A stretch of DNA of 64,000 bases from Amycolatopsis antarctica (GCF_002262875.1 NZ_NKYE01000010.1:62001-126000), one strand, 5' to 3'. Positions 9,275 to 18,722 are shown, numbered from the stretch's first letter. Made by a program: numbers and translations. The notes: generated by a model from the sequence alone, not told the origin.

Positions 9275-9487
9275 GGATCCTCCACACGGTGCGGTGGCCG
9301 GGTGCGGTGCGGATCTCGCATCCGGACGGGAACATCGAGGCGAGCCGTCACGGTCGGCGGCGGCGTGCTCCGCGCTCGCGGCGAGCGTGCCACCGGCCGG
9401 TCACCGATGGCGTCTCCTGCGTTGCCGTGACCCACGGGCGGCCTCCCGGTTCCGGGACGACGCGCCCGCGGGCCACGGTGCTGGTGA

Positions 9488-10813
9488 TCAGACCGGCGTA
9501 CGTTCCGGCACCGGCCGGGCGGCTTCGGTGATCTCGGTGATCTCGGTGACCGGCACGGACCGCGGGGCTCGCCGATCCTGCCGTCGCCGTGCCCACCGCG
9601 CGATCGGCCGCTCCAGCAGGTAGTAGCTGAGCGCGGCCGCGATGACCGTGCCGATGACAGTGGGGATCAGCAACGCCCAGAACCCGATGGTGCCGCGCAG
9701 TTCCGGTGACGACAGCGGTACGTTGCCAAACAGGTTGCCCTGTTCCAGCCACAGCGTGATCGGGATCAGATGCCACAGGTAGATGCCATAGGAGATCCGG
9801 CCGAGGAACCGCATCGGCGGGTTGTCCAGCGTCCCGTCCATCAGCCGTGAACGCACCCCCGGAACGGTCAGCGGAATGACCAGGCAGGCCGAGAAGACCA
9901 GCACCAGCACGTGAATGGTGAGTTCCTGCCCGAGATAGTTGCCGACGCCCGGGGTGCCGAACAGCCGCGGCATGTTCAGCAGGTAGGCGGCGAGCGCGCC
10001 GAGCCACCACAGGTTCGGGTGCCTGGCCACGACCTGGAAGAACCGCGGGGTCCGCCCGGTCACCTGGGCGTAGGCGGACACGGTTGCCAGCGCCATACCG
10101 ACCGCGAACGCGTCGAAGTAGCCGAACGGCCAGTACCACATGTTGAACGAGGTCACGATCTCCTGCGTGGCGGGCAGGTTGGTGAAGATCGTCCAGGCGA
10201 ACCCGGCGACGACGAACAGCAGCAGCGGCACCAGCATCCGGCGGGTCCGGCTCGCCGCGTCGACGGCGCCGCGGGCGAACCGGGTCACCAGGATCGCGAA
10301 GGCGGGCAGGATCAGGTAGAAGAGCAACTCGGCAGGCACGGTCCAGGTCTGGTCGATCCCGGTCACCCAGGGAACATCCGGCCAGTAGAAGTGGAACAGC
10401 AGGAACGGCCTCGCGACGTACCAGAAACCGTCTATCGCGTAGAAGTTCAGCGTCAGCAACGCGACCACGGCCACCAGCACATAAGCCGGCATCAGGCGGA
10501 CGACCCGTTGCCACAGGAACGGCCGCACCGCTGGTTTCGGCGTCCCACCGAGGATCGCCCTGGCGAACGGCCGGTACAGGAAGAACCCGGACAGGACGAA
10601 GAACGGCGGCAGGCAGGCGGAGAGCCCGTCGATCGCAGTCGTCCAGAAGCTTCTCGTCGACTCCTCCATGAAGCTGGCTGTGCCCGCCTGGAAGGCGACG
10701 TGGTACACCACCACCGCCATCGCCAGGTACCCGCGCAGGCCCTCGAGTCGTCCGTCGCGTTTCGTGCCGCCGGCTCGCGCGTCACGCCCGGCCGCGACAA
10801 CTGGTGTCGTCAT
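9488..10813 (-). CDS. Membrane O-acyltransferase, acyltransferase-3 family
   Basis: An integral membrane enzyme that would transfer an acyl group from a CoA donor to a hydroxyl of a small molecule or glycan. The 441-residue protein shows the family start RLEGLRGYLAMAVVVYHV, with the conserved His, followed by FFVLSGFFLYRPFA and about ten hydrophobic segments. The second ATG of an in-frame GTG-ATG pair is taken as start, with GGGAGA six bases upstream. It lies between the epoxide hydrolase and the binding-protein gene in one operon. A role in acylating the product or an attached sugar is possible; no precedent in C-1027 comes to mind. Confidence 0.82.
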   Translation of the reverse strand: MTTPVVAAGRDARAGGTKRDGRLEGLRGYLAMAVVVYHVAFQAGTASFMEESTRSFWTTAIDGLSACLPPFFVLSGFFLYRPFARAILGGTPKPAVRPFLWQRVVRLMPAYVLVAVVALLTLNFYAIDGFWYVARPFLLFHFYWPDVPWVTGIDQTWTVPAELLFYLILPAFAILVTRFARGAVDAASRTRRMLVPLLLFVVAGFAWTIFTNLPATQEIVTSFNMWYWPFGYFDAFAVGMALATVSAYAQVTGRTPRFFQVVARHPNLWWLGALAAYLLNMPRLFGTPGVGNYLGQELTIHVLVLVFSACLVIPLTVPGVRSRLMDGTLDNPPMRFLGRISYGIYLWHLIPITLWLEQGNLFGNVPLSSPELRGTIGFWALLIPTVIGTVIAAALSYYLLERPIARWARRRQDRRAPRSVPVTEITEITEAARPVPERTPV

Positions 10814-10892
10814 CACGTTCTCCCATCTTGATCACATGCGTTGTGGACAGCACCGACCGTGGAACGGTCCGCGTCTCCGTGGCTGGAGTGGG

Positions 10893-12053
10893 TCACCGGA
10901 GGGTCCGCGTGAACGTCCTGATGTCCTCGACGAGTGCGGCGGGCTGTTCCAGCGCCGCGAAGTGCCCACCTCGTTCGTGTTCGGTCCAGTGGGTCAGCGT
11001 GGGCAGTGCCCGGTCGGCGAAGTCGCGGATCGGGCGGGTCGCGTCGCCCGGGAACACCGCGATGCCGACAGGCATCTCCAGCGGCCACGGGCCGCCCCAG
11101 GTGGCCGCGAAGTCGGTGCTGGTGTGCGCGCTCTCGTAGTAGAGCTGCGCGGAGGATCCGGCGGTGGCCGTGAGCCAGTAGATCGTGACGTCGGTGAGGA
11201 TGGCGTCGCGGTCGATCACGTCCTCCGGCGACTTGTCGCAGTCGGACCATTCGCGGAACTTCTCCACGATCCAGGCGAGCTGGCCGGCGGGTGAATCGGT
11301 GAGCCCGTAGGCGAGGGTCTGCGGGCGGGTGGCCTGGATTCGCTGCCAGCCGAGGCCGTCCTCGGCGAACCGTCCGGAGTGTTCGAGCTTGGCGAGATCG
11401 TCCGGGCCGAGGGCACCGATCGCGCCGGGATCGTCGGCGGGCGGGAACGTGACGAGCATATTCAGGTGCACACCCGCGACATGAGCGGGGTCGGCCAGGC
11501 CGAGCTGGAGGGAGATCACCTTGCCCCAGTCGCCGCCCTGCGCGACGTACCTGTCGTAGCCGAGCCGGTGCATCAGCTCGGCCCAGGCGCGGGCGACACG
11601 CGGCACGTCCCAGCCGGTCTCGCCGGTGTCCCCGGAGAATCCGTACCCGGGGATGGACGGGATGACGAGGTGAAAGGCGTCCGCGGCCTCGCCGCCGTGC
11701 GCGACCGGATCGGTCAGCGGCCCGATGATGTCGAGGAACTCCACCACCGAGCCCGGCCAGCCGTGGGTGAGGATCAGCGGGGTCGCCCCTGGCTCGGTGG
11801 AGCGGACGTGCAGGAAATGCACGTTCGCCCCGTCGATCTCGGTGACGTACTGCGGGAAGGAGTTCAGCCGCTTCTCGGCCGCACGCCAGTCGTACTCGGT
11901 CCGCCAGTACTCCGCCAGTTCTCTCAGGTACTCCACCGGAACCCCGCGCTCCCAGCCGATTCCCGGCAACTCGCCGGGCCAGCGGGTGTCCCCCAGTCTG
12001 CGCACCAGGTCGTCCAGGTCGGCCTGTGGAATCTCGATCCGGAATGGGCGCAT
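10893..12053 (-). CDS. Epoxide hydrolase of the microsomal type (SgcF-like)
   Basis: Opens an epoxide on the enediyne core to the vicinal diol that later carries the beta-tyrosyl ester. The 386-residue alpha/beta hydrolase has the N-terminal epoxide-hydrolase segment ([23 protein letters not shown], about 4-26), the oxyanion motif HGWPGS (97-102) and the nucleophile elbow GGDWG with Asp175. [12 protein letters not shown] near the end supplies the catalytic His. The start is the ATG at 12053, preceded by GGAGGAG; a GTG 15 bases upstream lies inside that Shine-Dalgarno. It is the first gene of the minus-strand operon and faces the tandem-repeat control region. Confidence 0.92.
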   Translation of the reverse strand: MRPFRIEIPQADLDDLVRRLGDTRWPGELPGIGWERGVPVEYLRELAEYWRTEYDWRAAEKRLNSFPQYVTEIDGANVHFLHVRSTEPGATPLILTHGWPGSVVEFLDIIGPLTDPVAHGGEAADAFHLVIPSIPGYGFSGDTGETGWDVPRVARAWAELMHRLGYDRYVAQGGDWGKVISLQLGLADPAHVAGVHLNMLVTFPPADDPGAIGALGPDDLAKLEHSGRFAEDGLGWQRIQATRPQTLAYGLTDSPAGQLAWIVEKFREWSDCDKSPEDVIDRDAILTDVTIYWLTATAGSSAQLYYESAHTSTDFAATWGGPWPLEMPVGIAVFPGDATRPIRDFADRALPTLTHWTEHERGGHFAALEQPAALVEDIRTFTRTLR

Positions 12054-12535
12054 CGCCGACTCCTCCACCTCTCACACGGCATCGACGGACGAGTTCGGGC
12101 ACACGCGTCGACGATTGTTCCGAGCACGGGATTCCGCGCGAGGAGAACTGTCGCACCGGCGGGCGCCGCGGATCATCTTGTGGCCTGCGGATCCGCAGCG
12201 TGCGCGTTCCGGCGCGCACCGTGAGCCGGGTACGTACCGGAACGCGCACGACTTCTCTTGTGCACCAGGGATATTCGGGAAGGCAGGCAGAGCAGAAACG
12301 AGGACGGTCGCCGTCGCCGATCATGACACGCTGGCGCACACGAGGGCCGCCGCCGCGCACCCGATCCGCAGTTCGTCGACGTACCGCGGCCTCCCGTCGT
12401 GTCATGCGATACGACACCCCGTGTCACGCGATACGGCACGTCGTGTCGCGCGATACGGCACGTCGTGTCGCGCGATTCGACACCCCGTGTCAGACGGCAC
12501 GGCACGCGGACGTTCATCCACACCAAGGAGTCCCG
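12054..12535. promoter_or_regulatory. Divergent control region between epoxide hydrolase and MHS transporter
   Basis: These 482 bases contain no convincing gene. Both the minus-strand beta-tyrosine operon and the plus-strand transporter must start here. The right part is filled by a tandem repeat array (separate entry), which ends about 35 bases before the transporter start. No consensus -10/-35 pair stands out. Confidence 0.55.
12399..12500. repeat. Four tandem 22-bp repeats with palindromic halves (probable operator array)
   Basis: Units run 12399-12420, 12421-12442, 12443-12464 and 12465-12486, with a partial fifth copy from 12487. Each begins GTGTC, has GCGAT in the middle and ends with CGACAC or CGGCAC plus three bases. 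The fourth unit has perfect 6-base inverted arms (GTGTCG...CGACAC). The junctions between units are also palindromic, for example GACACCCCGTGTC. The 22-base period equals about two helical turns, so all copies face the same side of the DNA. This layout suggests cooperative binding of a dimeric regulator controlling the transporter and perhaps the beta-tyrosine operon. Confidence 0.85.
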
Positions 12536-13861
12536 ATGACCCTTTCCGGCGCGCGAGGCGATTCGGCCTCCCTGCATCGTCGCTCGCTTCTGGCCACCGT
12601 TTTCGGCAACTTCGTCGAGTACTTCGACTGGCTCGCCTTCGGATTGTTCGCACCGTATTTCGCCGCAGAGTTCTTTCCCTCGTCGAATCCGGTGACCTCG
12701 CTGCTCGGAGCGTTCGCGGTGTTCGCCGTGGGAATGTTCCTGCGCCCGGTCGGCGGCGTCGTGCTGGGCATCGTCGCGGATCGCCGGGGCCGGAAGCCCG
12801 CCCTGATGTTGTCGATCGCGTTGATGGCCGCCGGCTCCACCGTCATCGCCGTATGCCCGACGTACGAGCAGATCGGTATCGCGGCGCCGTTGCTGCTGCT
12901 GGCCGCGCGCGCAGCGCAGGGCTTCTCCTCGGGAGGTGAGTGGCCGGCCGCGGTGATCTATCTGCGCGAGCTGGCACCGGAGAACAAGCAGGTGCGCTAC
13001 GGCAGTCTGTTCTCGCTGAGCGCGGCGAGCGGCGCGTTCGTCGCCTCGCTGCTGGGTGGCGTGCTGTCCGCGTGGCTGGGACCGCAGGGCATGGCCGAGT
13101 GGGGCTGGCGCGTGCCGTTCCTGCTGGGCGCGATCTTCGGCGTGGCCCTGCTGATCGCGCGCAACCGCCTCGCCGAGACCCCGGTGTTCCAGCGCGAGGT
13201 GCGCGGCAAGGAGTCGCGCGGCTCGATGCGCCGGGTGCTGACCTCGTACCGCAGGCAGGTGCTGCTGGTGGTGCTCTTCGTCGCCGGGCTCACCGCGGTG
13301 ATCGGTATCTGGACGACCGCGGTCCCGGCGATGGGGCACCGGCTGGCGCCGCCGGGGCAGATGTTCTGGGTCATCGTGGTGGTCACCAGCATCACCGTCC
13401 TCGTGCAGGTTCCGCTGGGAATGCTGGCCGACCGCGTCGGCGTGCCACGTTTTCTCGCGTTCACCAACATCGGTTTCCTGCTTATCGGGCCCTACACCTA
13501 CCTGACCATCGACGGGGATTTCCTGACCCTCGTACTCGCCTACGGCAGTGGCGTCATCTACATGGGCTGCCTCACGGCCGTCTCGCCGAAGGTACTGGGT
13601 GCGATCTTCCCGCCCGAGCAGCGGACGCTCGGGGTGGGCCTGCCGCACTCGCTGACCACGGCGATCCTGGGCGGGCTCACCCCGTCCCTGGCCACCTACA
13701 CCGACCAGCAGGGCGCTTCCGGGTGGTTCATGGCGGGGGTCGTCGTGACGGTGCTGGTCGGCTGGGGCGCGGCCGTGGTGGCCACCAGCCGCTACGTTCC
13801 GGACCGGGCATTGGTGACCGACCTGCCCGCGCGGCCGGAGCACGCTCGCGCCGCCGCCTAG
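12536..13861 (+). CDS. MFS transporter, metabolite:proton symporter (MHS) type
   Basis: Membrane carrier of 441 residues with twelve predicted segments. The motif DRRGRKPALM between helices 2 and 3 is the MFS signature. The start RRSLLATVFGNFVEYFDWLAFG and RAAQGFSSGGEWPAA are typical of the MHS branch (proline/betaine, ketoglutarate and shikimate carriers). It could import a precursor such as shikimate or an aromatic acid, or export an intermediate; the substrate cannot be read from sequence. ATG at 12536 has AAGGAG six bases upstream. The gene directly follows the tandem repeat array and is followed by its own terminator, so it is probably a single-gene transcript under that control. Confidence 0.88.
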   Translation: MTLSGARGDSASLHRRSLLATVFGNFVEYFDWLAFGLFAPYFAAEFFPSSNPVTSLLGAFAVFAVGMFLRPVGGVVLGIVADRRGRKPALMLSIALMAAGSTVIAVCPTYEQIGIAAPLLLLAARAAQGFSSGGEWPAAVIYLRELAPENKQVRYGSLFSLSAASGAFVASLLGGVLSAWLGPQGMAEWGWRVPFLLGAIFGVALLIARNRLAETPVFQREVRGKESRGSMRRVLTSYRRQVLLVVLFVAGLTAVIGIWTTAVPAMGHRLAPPGQMFWVIVVVTSITVLVQVPLGMLADRVGVPRFLAFTNIGFLLIGPYTYLTIDGDFLTLVLAYGSGVIYMGCLTAVSPKVLGAIFPPEQRTLGVGLPHSLTTAILGGLTPSLATYTDQQGASGWFMAGVVVTVLVGWGAAVVATSRYVPDRALVTDLPARPEHARAAA

Positions 13862-13870
13862 CCGTTTGCT

Positions 13871-13905
13871 CGGGGCCGGGCGGGCAAATCGCCTACCCGG
13901 CCCCG
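13871..13905 (+). terminator. Hairpin after the MHS transporter
   Basis: Perfect 10-base arms CGGGGCCGGG (13871-13880) and CCCGGCCCCG (13896-13905) surround a 15-base loop, 9 bases after the stop codon. It separates the transporter from the convergent amidotransferase gene and may serve both. Confidence 0.7.
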
Positions 13906-13980
13906 ATCTCGTTGTATACCAAGCAACTCCGTGCCGACGCGGATTCCCGGCCGCCGGAGTGCTGGTCGCCGGCACCGCGT

Positions 13981-14604
13981 TCAGGCGGCGCCGAGCCGGT
14001 CCTGCCGGGCGGGCACGCCCCAGCTCGGGAACGCCGCACAGGACGCGACGAAGTTGCCGATCATCCGCATGCCGTCCTCCGTGCAGACGCTCTCCGGGTG
14101 GAACTGCACGGATTCGACGGGAAGTTCGCGGTGCCGCAGCCCCATCACGTACCCGTCGTCGACCGAGCGTGCGGTGACCTCGAGACAGGCCGGGACGGTG
14201 TCCTCGACCACGACGAGCGAGTGATACCGCGCTGCCTGGAAGCAGTCCACCATGCCGGCGAACAGGCCGAGGCCGTCGTGCGCGATCCGGCTGGTCTTCC
14301 CGTGCATCAGCCTGCGCGCGGGAACCACGGTCGCACCGAAACTCATCCCGATCGCCTGGTGTCCGAGGCAGACACCGAATATCGGCACCTCGGCGGAGAG
14401 TGCGCGGACCAGTTCGACGTGCCCGGACTCGGCGGGATGACCGGGCCCGGGGCCGAGGAGCACACCGTCGGGCCGCATCGCCCGGACGTCGCCGGCCGCG
14501 ATGTCACCGGACCGCACCATCACCGGCCGCACTCCGGCCGACATCAGGTACTGGCGCAGGATGTAGACGAAACTGTCGAACGCGTCGACGACGAGGATTC
14601 GCAC
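13981..14604 (-). CDS. Glutamine amidotransferase, anthranilate synthase component II type
   Basis: Supplies ammonia from glutamine to a chorismate-using partner. The 207 residues form a complete class I amidotransferase with the triad Cys79 (FGVCLGHQAIG), His169 and Glu171 (VQFHPES). In this cluster the partner is most likely the aminodeoxyisochorismate synthase encoded at 17213-18706, whose polypeptide lacks an amidotransferase domain. The GTG start at 14604 is preceded by AAGGAG with five bases spacing; translation could be read further upstream, but that part has no family similarity. It stands alone on the minus strand, divergent from the methyltransferase. A housekeeping tryptophan-pathway role is less likely because no trp genes surround it. 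Confidence 0.88.
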   Translation of the reverse strand: MRILVVDAFDSFVYILRQYLMSAGVRPVMVRSGDIAAGDVRAMRPDGVLLGPGPGHPAESGHVELVRALSAEVPIFGVCLGHQAIGMSFGATVVPARRLMHGKTSRIAHDGLGLFAGMVDCFQAARYHSLVVVEDTVPACLEVTARSVDDGYVMGLRHRELPVESVQFHPESVCTEDGMRMIGNFVASCAAFPSWGVPARQDRLGAA

Positions 14605-14926
14605 ACCGGCTCCTTGGTCGTTCGCTCGGACGGCGGCCGCGCCCGGTGCCCTCGGCAGGACTCCGGCACCACGGCATCCGCCCCGCGGCCGGACGCCGTG
14701 GCCCCGCGGTTCCGGTTCAGCGTGCCCCAGGCGGATCACTGGGACGTCTCCCTGTCTGCCGGGATGCGCCGGCACGCTTCCGCGTCGCGGATCGTCTCCC
14801 CGGTGACCATCGCGGCGGTGAGGAAGCAATTACCGAGAACACGACTAATAGGACATCTGCGACGCTGAAAGCGGCCGGCCGCGTCGCGGACGGACGATCG
14901 GACATCCACCGGGAAAGGGAGGAACC
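14605..14926. promoter_or_regulatory. Divergent intergenic region, amidotransferase / methyltransferase
   Basis: A 322-base stretch with no supported gene between two divergent starts; it must carry promoters for both directions. The segment near 14825-14870 is noticeably AT-richer than its surroundings, which fits a promoter for the plus-strand methyltransferase-P450 pair. I see no clear operator repeat. Confidence 0.4.
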
Positions 14927-15952
14927 GTGGGCGGAGACGAGCCGGACCGGCGGTTGTGGAGGATGGCGCATCTCGCCACGCCGATGGCCGTGCGGGTGGC
15001 CGCGACCCTCGGCATCGCCGATCTCATCGCGGCGGGCACGACCACCGTGCCCGGGCTCGCCGAAGCGACGGACACGCACCCGGACGCGCTTGGCCGCGTG
15101 TTGCGCCACCTCGCCGCGCACGAGGTGTTGCGGCAGAACGAGTCCGGCGAGTACGCGCTGACCGGGACGGGCGAGTGCCTGCGATCGGACCACCCGTCCG
15201 GAATACGCGCCATGCTCGACACCGAGAGCGCCGTGGGCCGCGCGGAACTGTCGTTCGTGCACCTGATGCACAGCGTCCGCACCGGGGCCGCGGCGTTCCC
15301 TCGACTGTACGGACGGGATTTCTGGGTCGACCTGGAGTCGGAACCGGCACGTGCGCGCTCCTTCGCCGAGAGCATGGGCACGGACCTGACACGGAGCCGG
15401 TCGGCGGGAATCGTGGGCGCGCGTGACTGGGGCGCGCTGGGCAGCGTGGTCGACGTGGGCGGCGGATCGGGCACACTCGCCGTCGCACTGCTGAGCGCCT
15501 TCCCCGAACTGCGGGTGACGGTACTCGACCTTCCGGACACCGCGGAGTCCGCCAAGCGGGCGTTCATCGAGTCCGATGTGGACGATCGTGGTGAGGTCGT
15601 CGGCGGCAGCTTCTTCGACTCGTTGCCGCCCGGCGCGGGCGGGTACCTGCTGTCCTCGGTCCTGCACGACTGGGACGACGAGCCGGCCATGCGGATCCTG
15701 CGCCGGTGCGCCGAGGCCGCGGGTCCCGGCGGTTCCGTCTTCGTCATCGAGCGCATCGGCGCCGCGGGCGACCGCCCCGGCACGGCGATGGACCTGCGGA
15801 TGCTGGCCTACTACGGCGGCAAGGAACGCGACGCCGCCGAGCTCACCGCCCTGGCGGGGGCGGCCGGCCTCCTCCCGCGCGCCGAGTACGCCGCCGGGGT
15901 CAGCACCGTCATCGAACTCCGCGCAGGTGGCACCGCGAGGCGGGGCCGATGA
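14927..15952 (+). CDS. SAM-dependent O-methyltransferase (SgcD4-like)
   Basis: Probably methylates a phenolic hydroxyl of the benzoxazolinate precursor. The 341-residue protein has an N-terminal winged-helix dimerisation region (RMAHLATPMAVRVAATLGIADL) and a C-terminal Rossmann domain with the SAM motif VVDVGGGSGTLAVAL followed by VTVLDLPD. The motif LHDWDDEPAMRILRRC carries the catalytic-type His-Asp pair of plant-like small-molecule O-methyltransferases. GTG start with GGGAGG six bases upstream. Its stop overlaps the P450 start by four bases (ATGA), so hydroxylation and methylation are probably consecutive steps on one ring position. Confidence 0.88.
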   Translation: MGGDEPDRRLWRMAHLATPMAVRVAATLGIADLIAAGTTTVPGLAEATDTHPDALGRVLRHLAAHEVLRQNESGEYALTGTGECLRSDHPSGIRAMLDTESAVGRAELSFVHLMHSVRTGAAAFPRLYGRDFWVDLESEPARARSFAESMGTDLTRSRSAGIVGARDWGALGSVVDVGGGSGTLAVALLSAFPELRVTVLDLPDTAESAKRAFIESDVDDRGEVVGGSFFDSLPPGAGGYLLSSVLHDWDDEPAMRILRRCAEAAGPGGSVFVIERIGAAGDRPGTAMDLRMLAYYGGKERDAAELTALAGAAGLLPRAEYAAGVSTVIELRAGGTARRGR

Positions 15953-17181
15953 CGACGCGATTGAGCACGCCCGCCGAGGCCATCGCCGTGCTCGTCGGCC
16001 CAGCGGGCAGGCGGGACCCGTATCCCGTCTACGAACGGCTTCGCGAACACGGGAACCTGGTCCGCGCCGATGCGGGGATGCTCGTCGCGCTGGGATACGC
16101 CGAGTGCACGCGCGCACTGCGCGAACCCCTGCTGCTGGTGCAGGACCAGCACAGCCACGACCGCCGGCACCCCGGCTGGCAGAAGCACTCCTCGATGCGC
16201 GGGTTCACCGATTCCATGCTGTACACCAATCCACCCGACCACCACCGGATGCGCGCACTGATGACGGGAGCCTTCACCACTCGCCGGATCCGCGCCCTGC
16301 GCCCGGCCGTCGAGACACTCACCGGCCGTCTGCTGGATCGGATGGCGGATCTGACGAACGGCGGGCACCCGATCGACTTCATGGCGGAGTTCGCGTTTCG
16401 CCTGCCGGTCGCGGTGATCGGTGAGCTTCTCGGTGTGCCGGAACGGGATCAGCACTGGTTCCGCGAGGTGTCCTCGCAGGTGACCGTCGCGTTGGAGGGG
16501 ATCAGCACCCTGTCCCGCCTGGCCGGTGCGGACCGGGCGATGGACGAACTGTCCGCGTACTTCCTCGACCTGGTCGAGTTCCGGCGACGGCGGCCGGCCG
16601 GCGATCTGATCAGCGCGCTCGCCGAAGCGCGCGAGTCCGACGGCGACCGGCTCACCGAGAACGAACTCGTCGGCAATCTGGTGCTGTTGCTGGTGGCGGG
16701 CTTCGACACCACCACGCATCTGCTCGGCCACGGCCTCCGGTTCGCCCTCGACCAGCCGCGGCACGCCCAGGCGCTGCGTACGGGTGGCGAGGACATCGCG
16801 GCGGGGTACGTCGAGGAGACGCTCCGGCTGGAGCCGCCGGTGCAGGCGACCAGCCGGTGGGCGGGTGCCGACCTCGACCTGATGGGCACGCCGGTCGCGG
16901 AGGGCACGAAGGTGTTGCTGGTACTGGCCGCCGCCAACCGCGACCCGGCCCGTTACCCGGACGCCGCCACCTTCGACCCGTACCGGCGGAAGAGCAGACC
17001 ACTGAGCTTCGGTGGCGGGATGCACCTGTGCCTCGGTGCCGTACTGGCCAGGATGGAGGCGCAGATCGCGTTTCCCGCGCTGCTGCGGCGTTTCCCTGAT
17101 GTCCGGGGGGCCGGTGGTGACGTGTACCGGGACCGGTGGCTGGTTCGCGGGCACGACCTGCTGCCGGTGACCGTGGACTGA
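15949..17181 (+). CDS. Cytochrome P450 hydroxylase (SgcD3-like)
   Basis: A soluble bacterial P450 of 410 residues. The oxygen-binding helix AGFDTTTH, the EETLRLEP (ExxR) pair and the heme loop FGGGMHLCLG with its Cys ligand are all intact. Early blocks such as YPVYERLREHG and NPPDHHRMRALM are standard. Coupled by a 4-base overlap to the methyltransferase, it most likely hydroxylates the anthranilate-derived ring before O-methylation. Redox partners are not encoded beside it. Confidence 0.9.
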   Translation: MTTRLSTPAEAIAVLVGPAGRRDPYPVYERLREHGNLVRADAGMLVALGYAECTRALREPLLLVQDQHSHDRRHPGWQKHSSMRGFTDSMLYTNPPDHHRMRALMTGAFTTRRIRALRPAVETLTGRLLDRMADLTNGGHPIDFMAEFAFRLPVAVIGELLGVPERDQHWFREVSSQVTVALEGISTLSRLAGADRAMDELSAYFLDLVEFRRRRPAGDLISALAEARESDGDRLTENELVGNLVLLLVAGFDTTTHLLGHGLRFALDQPRHAQALRTGGEDIAAGYVEETLRLEPPVQATSRWAGADLDLMGTPVAEGTKVLLVLAAANRDPARYPDAATFDPYRRKSRPLSFGGGMHLCLGAVLARMEAQIAFPALLRRFPDVRGAGGDVYRDRWLVRGHDLLPVTVD

Positions 17182-17212
17182 CGCCGGCCTCGGTGGGGCG
17201 GCCGGTGTCGCC

Positions 17213-18706
17213 TCACCGCAGTTCCCGTCCGGTGACGGCCCAGTACGCGGCGCCCGACTTCGTCAGCGTCTCCGCCCATTCCCGGCCGGGCTCGGAATCC
17301 GCGACGATGCCCGCCGAGGCCCGAGTGGTGTAGCGGCCGTCGCGGTGCATCAGGGTGCGGATGCAGAGCGCCAGGTTGAGATACCCGCCGACGTCGATCA
17401 AGCCCAGGGTGCCCGCGTAGAGCCCGCGGCGACTGGACTCCTGTTCCTCAATGATCTCCATCGCCCTGATCTTCGGCGCGCCGGTCATGGTGCCCGCGGG
17501 GAAGAGCGCGGCGATGACGTCGAAGCTGTCCGCCCCCTCGGCGACTTGCCCCTCCACAGTGGACACCAGGTGCAGCAGGTGGGAATACCGCTCGACGTCC
17601 AGGTAGTCCGGAACGTCGAGCGTGTCACGTTCGCAGATGCGCCCGATGTCGTTGCGGCACAGGTCGACCAGCATCGTGTGCTCGGCGATCTCCTTGGGGT
17701 CCTCGCGCAGCCTGCGGGCGGCCGCCTCGTCGTCGGCGCCGTCGCGCGCGATCGTGCCCGCGATCGGGCGCATGACGACCGTGCCGTCCTCGACCCGTAC
17801 GAACAGTTCCGGGCTGGCCCCGACCACGGTGCTGCCGTTGATCGAGGTGAGGTACATGTACGGCGACGGGTTACGCTCGCGGAGCCGCTGGTACACCCGC
17901 ACCGGCTCGATCTCGCTGGTGACGGTCAGTTCGTGACCGATCTGCACCTGGTAGACGTCACCGACCCGGATGTGGCGCATGCAGCGGTCGACCACAGCGC
18001 GGTAACTATCCTCGTCGATGTCGTCGGACACCGACGAGGGGGGCAACGGGCCCGCGTCCGGACCGGTGGCCGGCACGGCGTCCGCCAGCAGGGCCCGCAC
18101 CGTCGCGGGGTCGAGCCGGGGCCAGTCGGCCGAGTGGTGCACGAGCAGTTCCGCCGTGCCTGCCGCCAGGTCGGTCACCACGCATCCCTGATGCAGCACC
18201 AGTTGCACGTCCGGCATGTCCGACGGTGTGTCAATCAGGTACGGCAGGTCCTCGACGTACCGCGCCGCGTCGTAGCCGAAGTAGCCGAGGAAGCCGAACC
18301 GGAACCGGGACGCGTCCCCCTCGGAGTCGAACACCGCCCGCACGGCGCGCAGAACGTGCCACAGGTCCCGGGACGCACGCAACCGGTGGTCCCCGTGCGT
18401 GGTGTCCAGCATCGGTTCCAGCGCACCGAGCACGATCTCGCGTAACGCCGGGACACCGTCGATCCGCACCACCTCCCGGGTCACCGACACCGCGAGCAGC
18501 TCACCGAAGCCGACGAACTGGTGCCTGCGATCGCCGGCCGGACCGGCGGCCGACTCCAGCAGGTAGACCTCGTCCTCGCCGAAACGGGTGGCGAGCGCCC
18601 GGTACCCGGCGAGCGCGTCCACGTACGGAGCGGGCAGCCTGGCCGTCTCGACGTGCACACGCCGCGCCGGACGGGCGGGCACGGACTGCAGCTTCTCGAT
18701 CGTCAT
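17213..18706 (-). CDS. 2-Amino-2-deoxyisochorismate synthase, anthranilate synthase I family (SgcD-like)
   Basis: Chorismate-using enzyme that in the C-1027 pathway makes aminodeoxyisochorismate instead of going on to anthranilate. The 497 residues end in a full chorismate-binding domain: DVYQVQIGHEL, MRPIAGT, DLCRNDIGRI, PAGTMTGAPKIRAMEIIEE, and TRASAGIVADSEP. There is no fused amidotransferase. It is the third gene of a minus-strand operon after the SgcG-like dehydrogenase and a PaaK-type ligase; the dehydrogenase in the same operon is what points to deoxyisochorismate rather than ordinary anthranilate synthesis. ATG with GGGGGA upstream. Confidence 0.88.
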   Translation of the reverse strand: MTIEKLQSVPARPARRVHVETARLPAPYVDALAGYRALATRFGEDEVYLLESAAGPAGDRRHQFVGFGELLAVSVTREVVRIDGVPALREIVLGALEPMLDTTHGDHRLRASRDLWHVLRAVRAVFDSEGDASRFRFGFLGYFGYDAARYVEDLPYLIDTPSDMPDVQLVLHQGCVVTDLAAGTAELLVHHSADWPRLDPATVRALLADAVPATGPDAGPLPPSSVSDDIDEDSYRAVVDRCMRHIRVGDVYQVQIGHELTVTSEIEPVRVYQRLRERNPSPYMYLTSINGSTVVGASPELFVRVEDGTVVMRPIAGTIARDGADDEAAARRLREDPKEIAEHTMLVDLCRNDIGRICERDTLDVPDYLDVERYSHLLHLVSTVEGQVAEGADSFDVIAALFPAGTMTGAPKIRAMEIIEEQESSRRGLYAGTLGLIDVGGYLNLALCIRTLMHRDGRYTTRASAGIVADSEPGREWAETLTKSGAAYWAVTGRELR

Positions 18707-18722
18707 GCCCGGTCCCCCGTGT

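Noticed and set aside
12399..12500. CRISPR array
   Set aside because: The repeats are contiguous with no unique spacers, and no cas genes are present. They are better explained as operators.
12173..13975. 600-codon minus-strand open frame
   Set aside because: Opposite the MHS transporter, which has clear motifs and a Shine-Dalgarno; the antisense product has no features.
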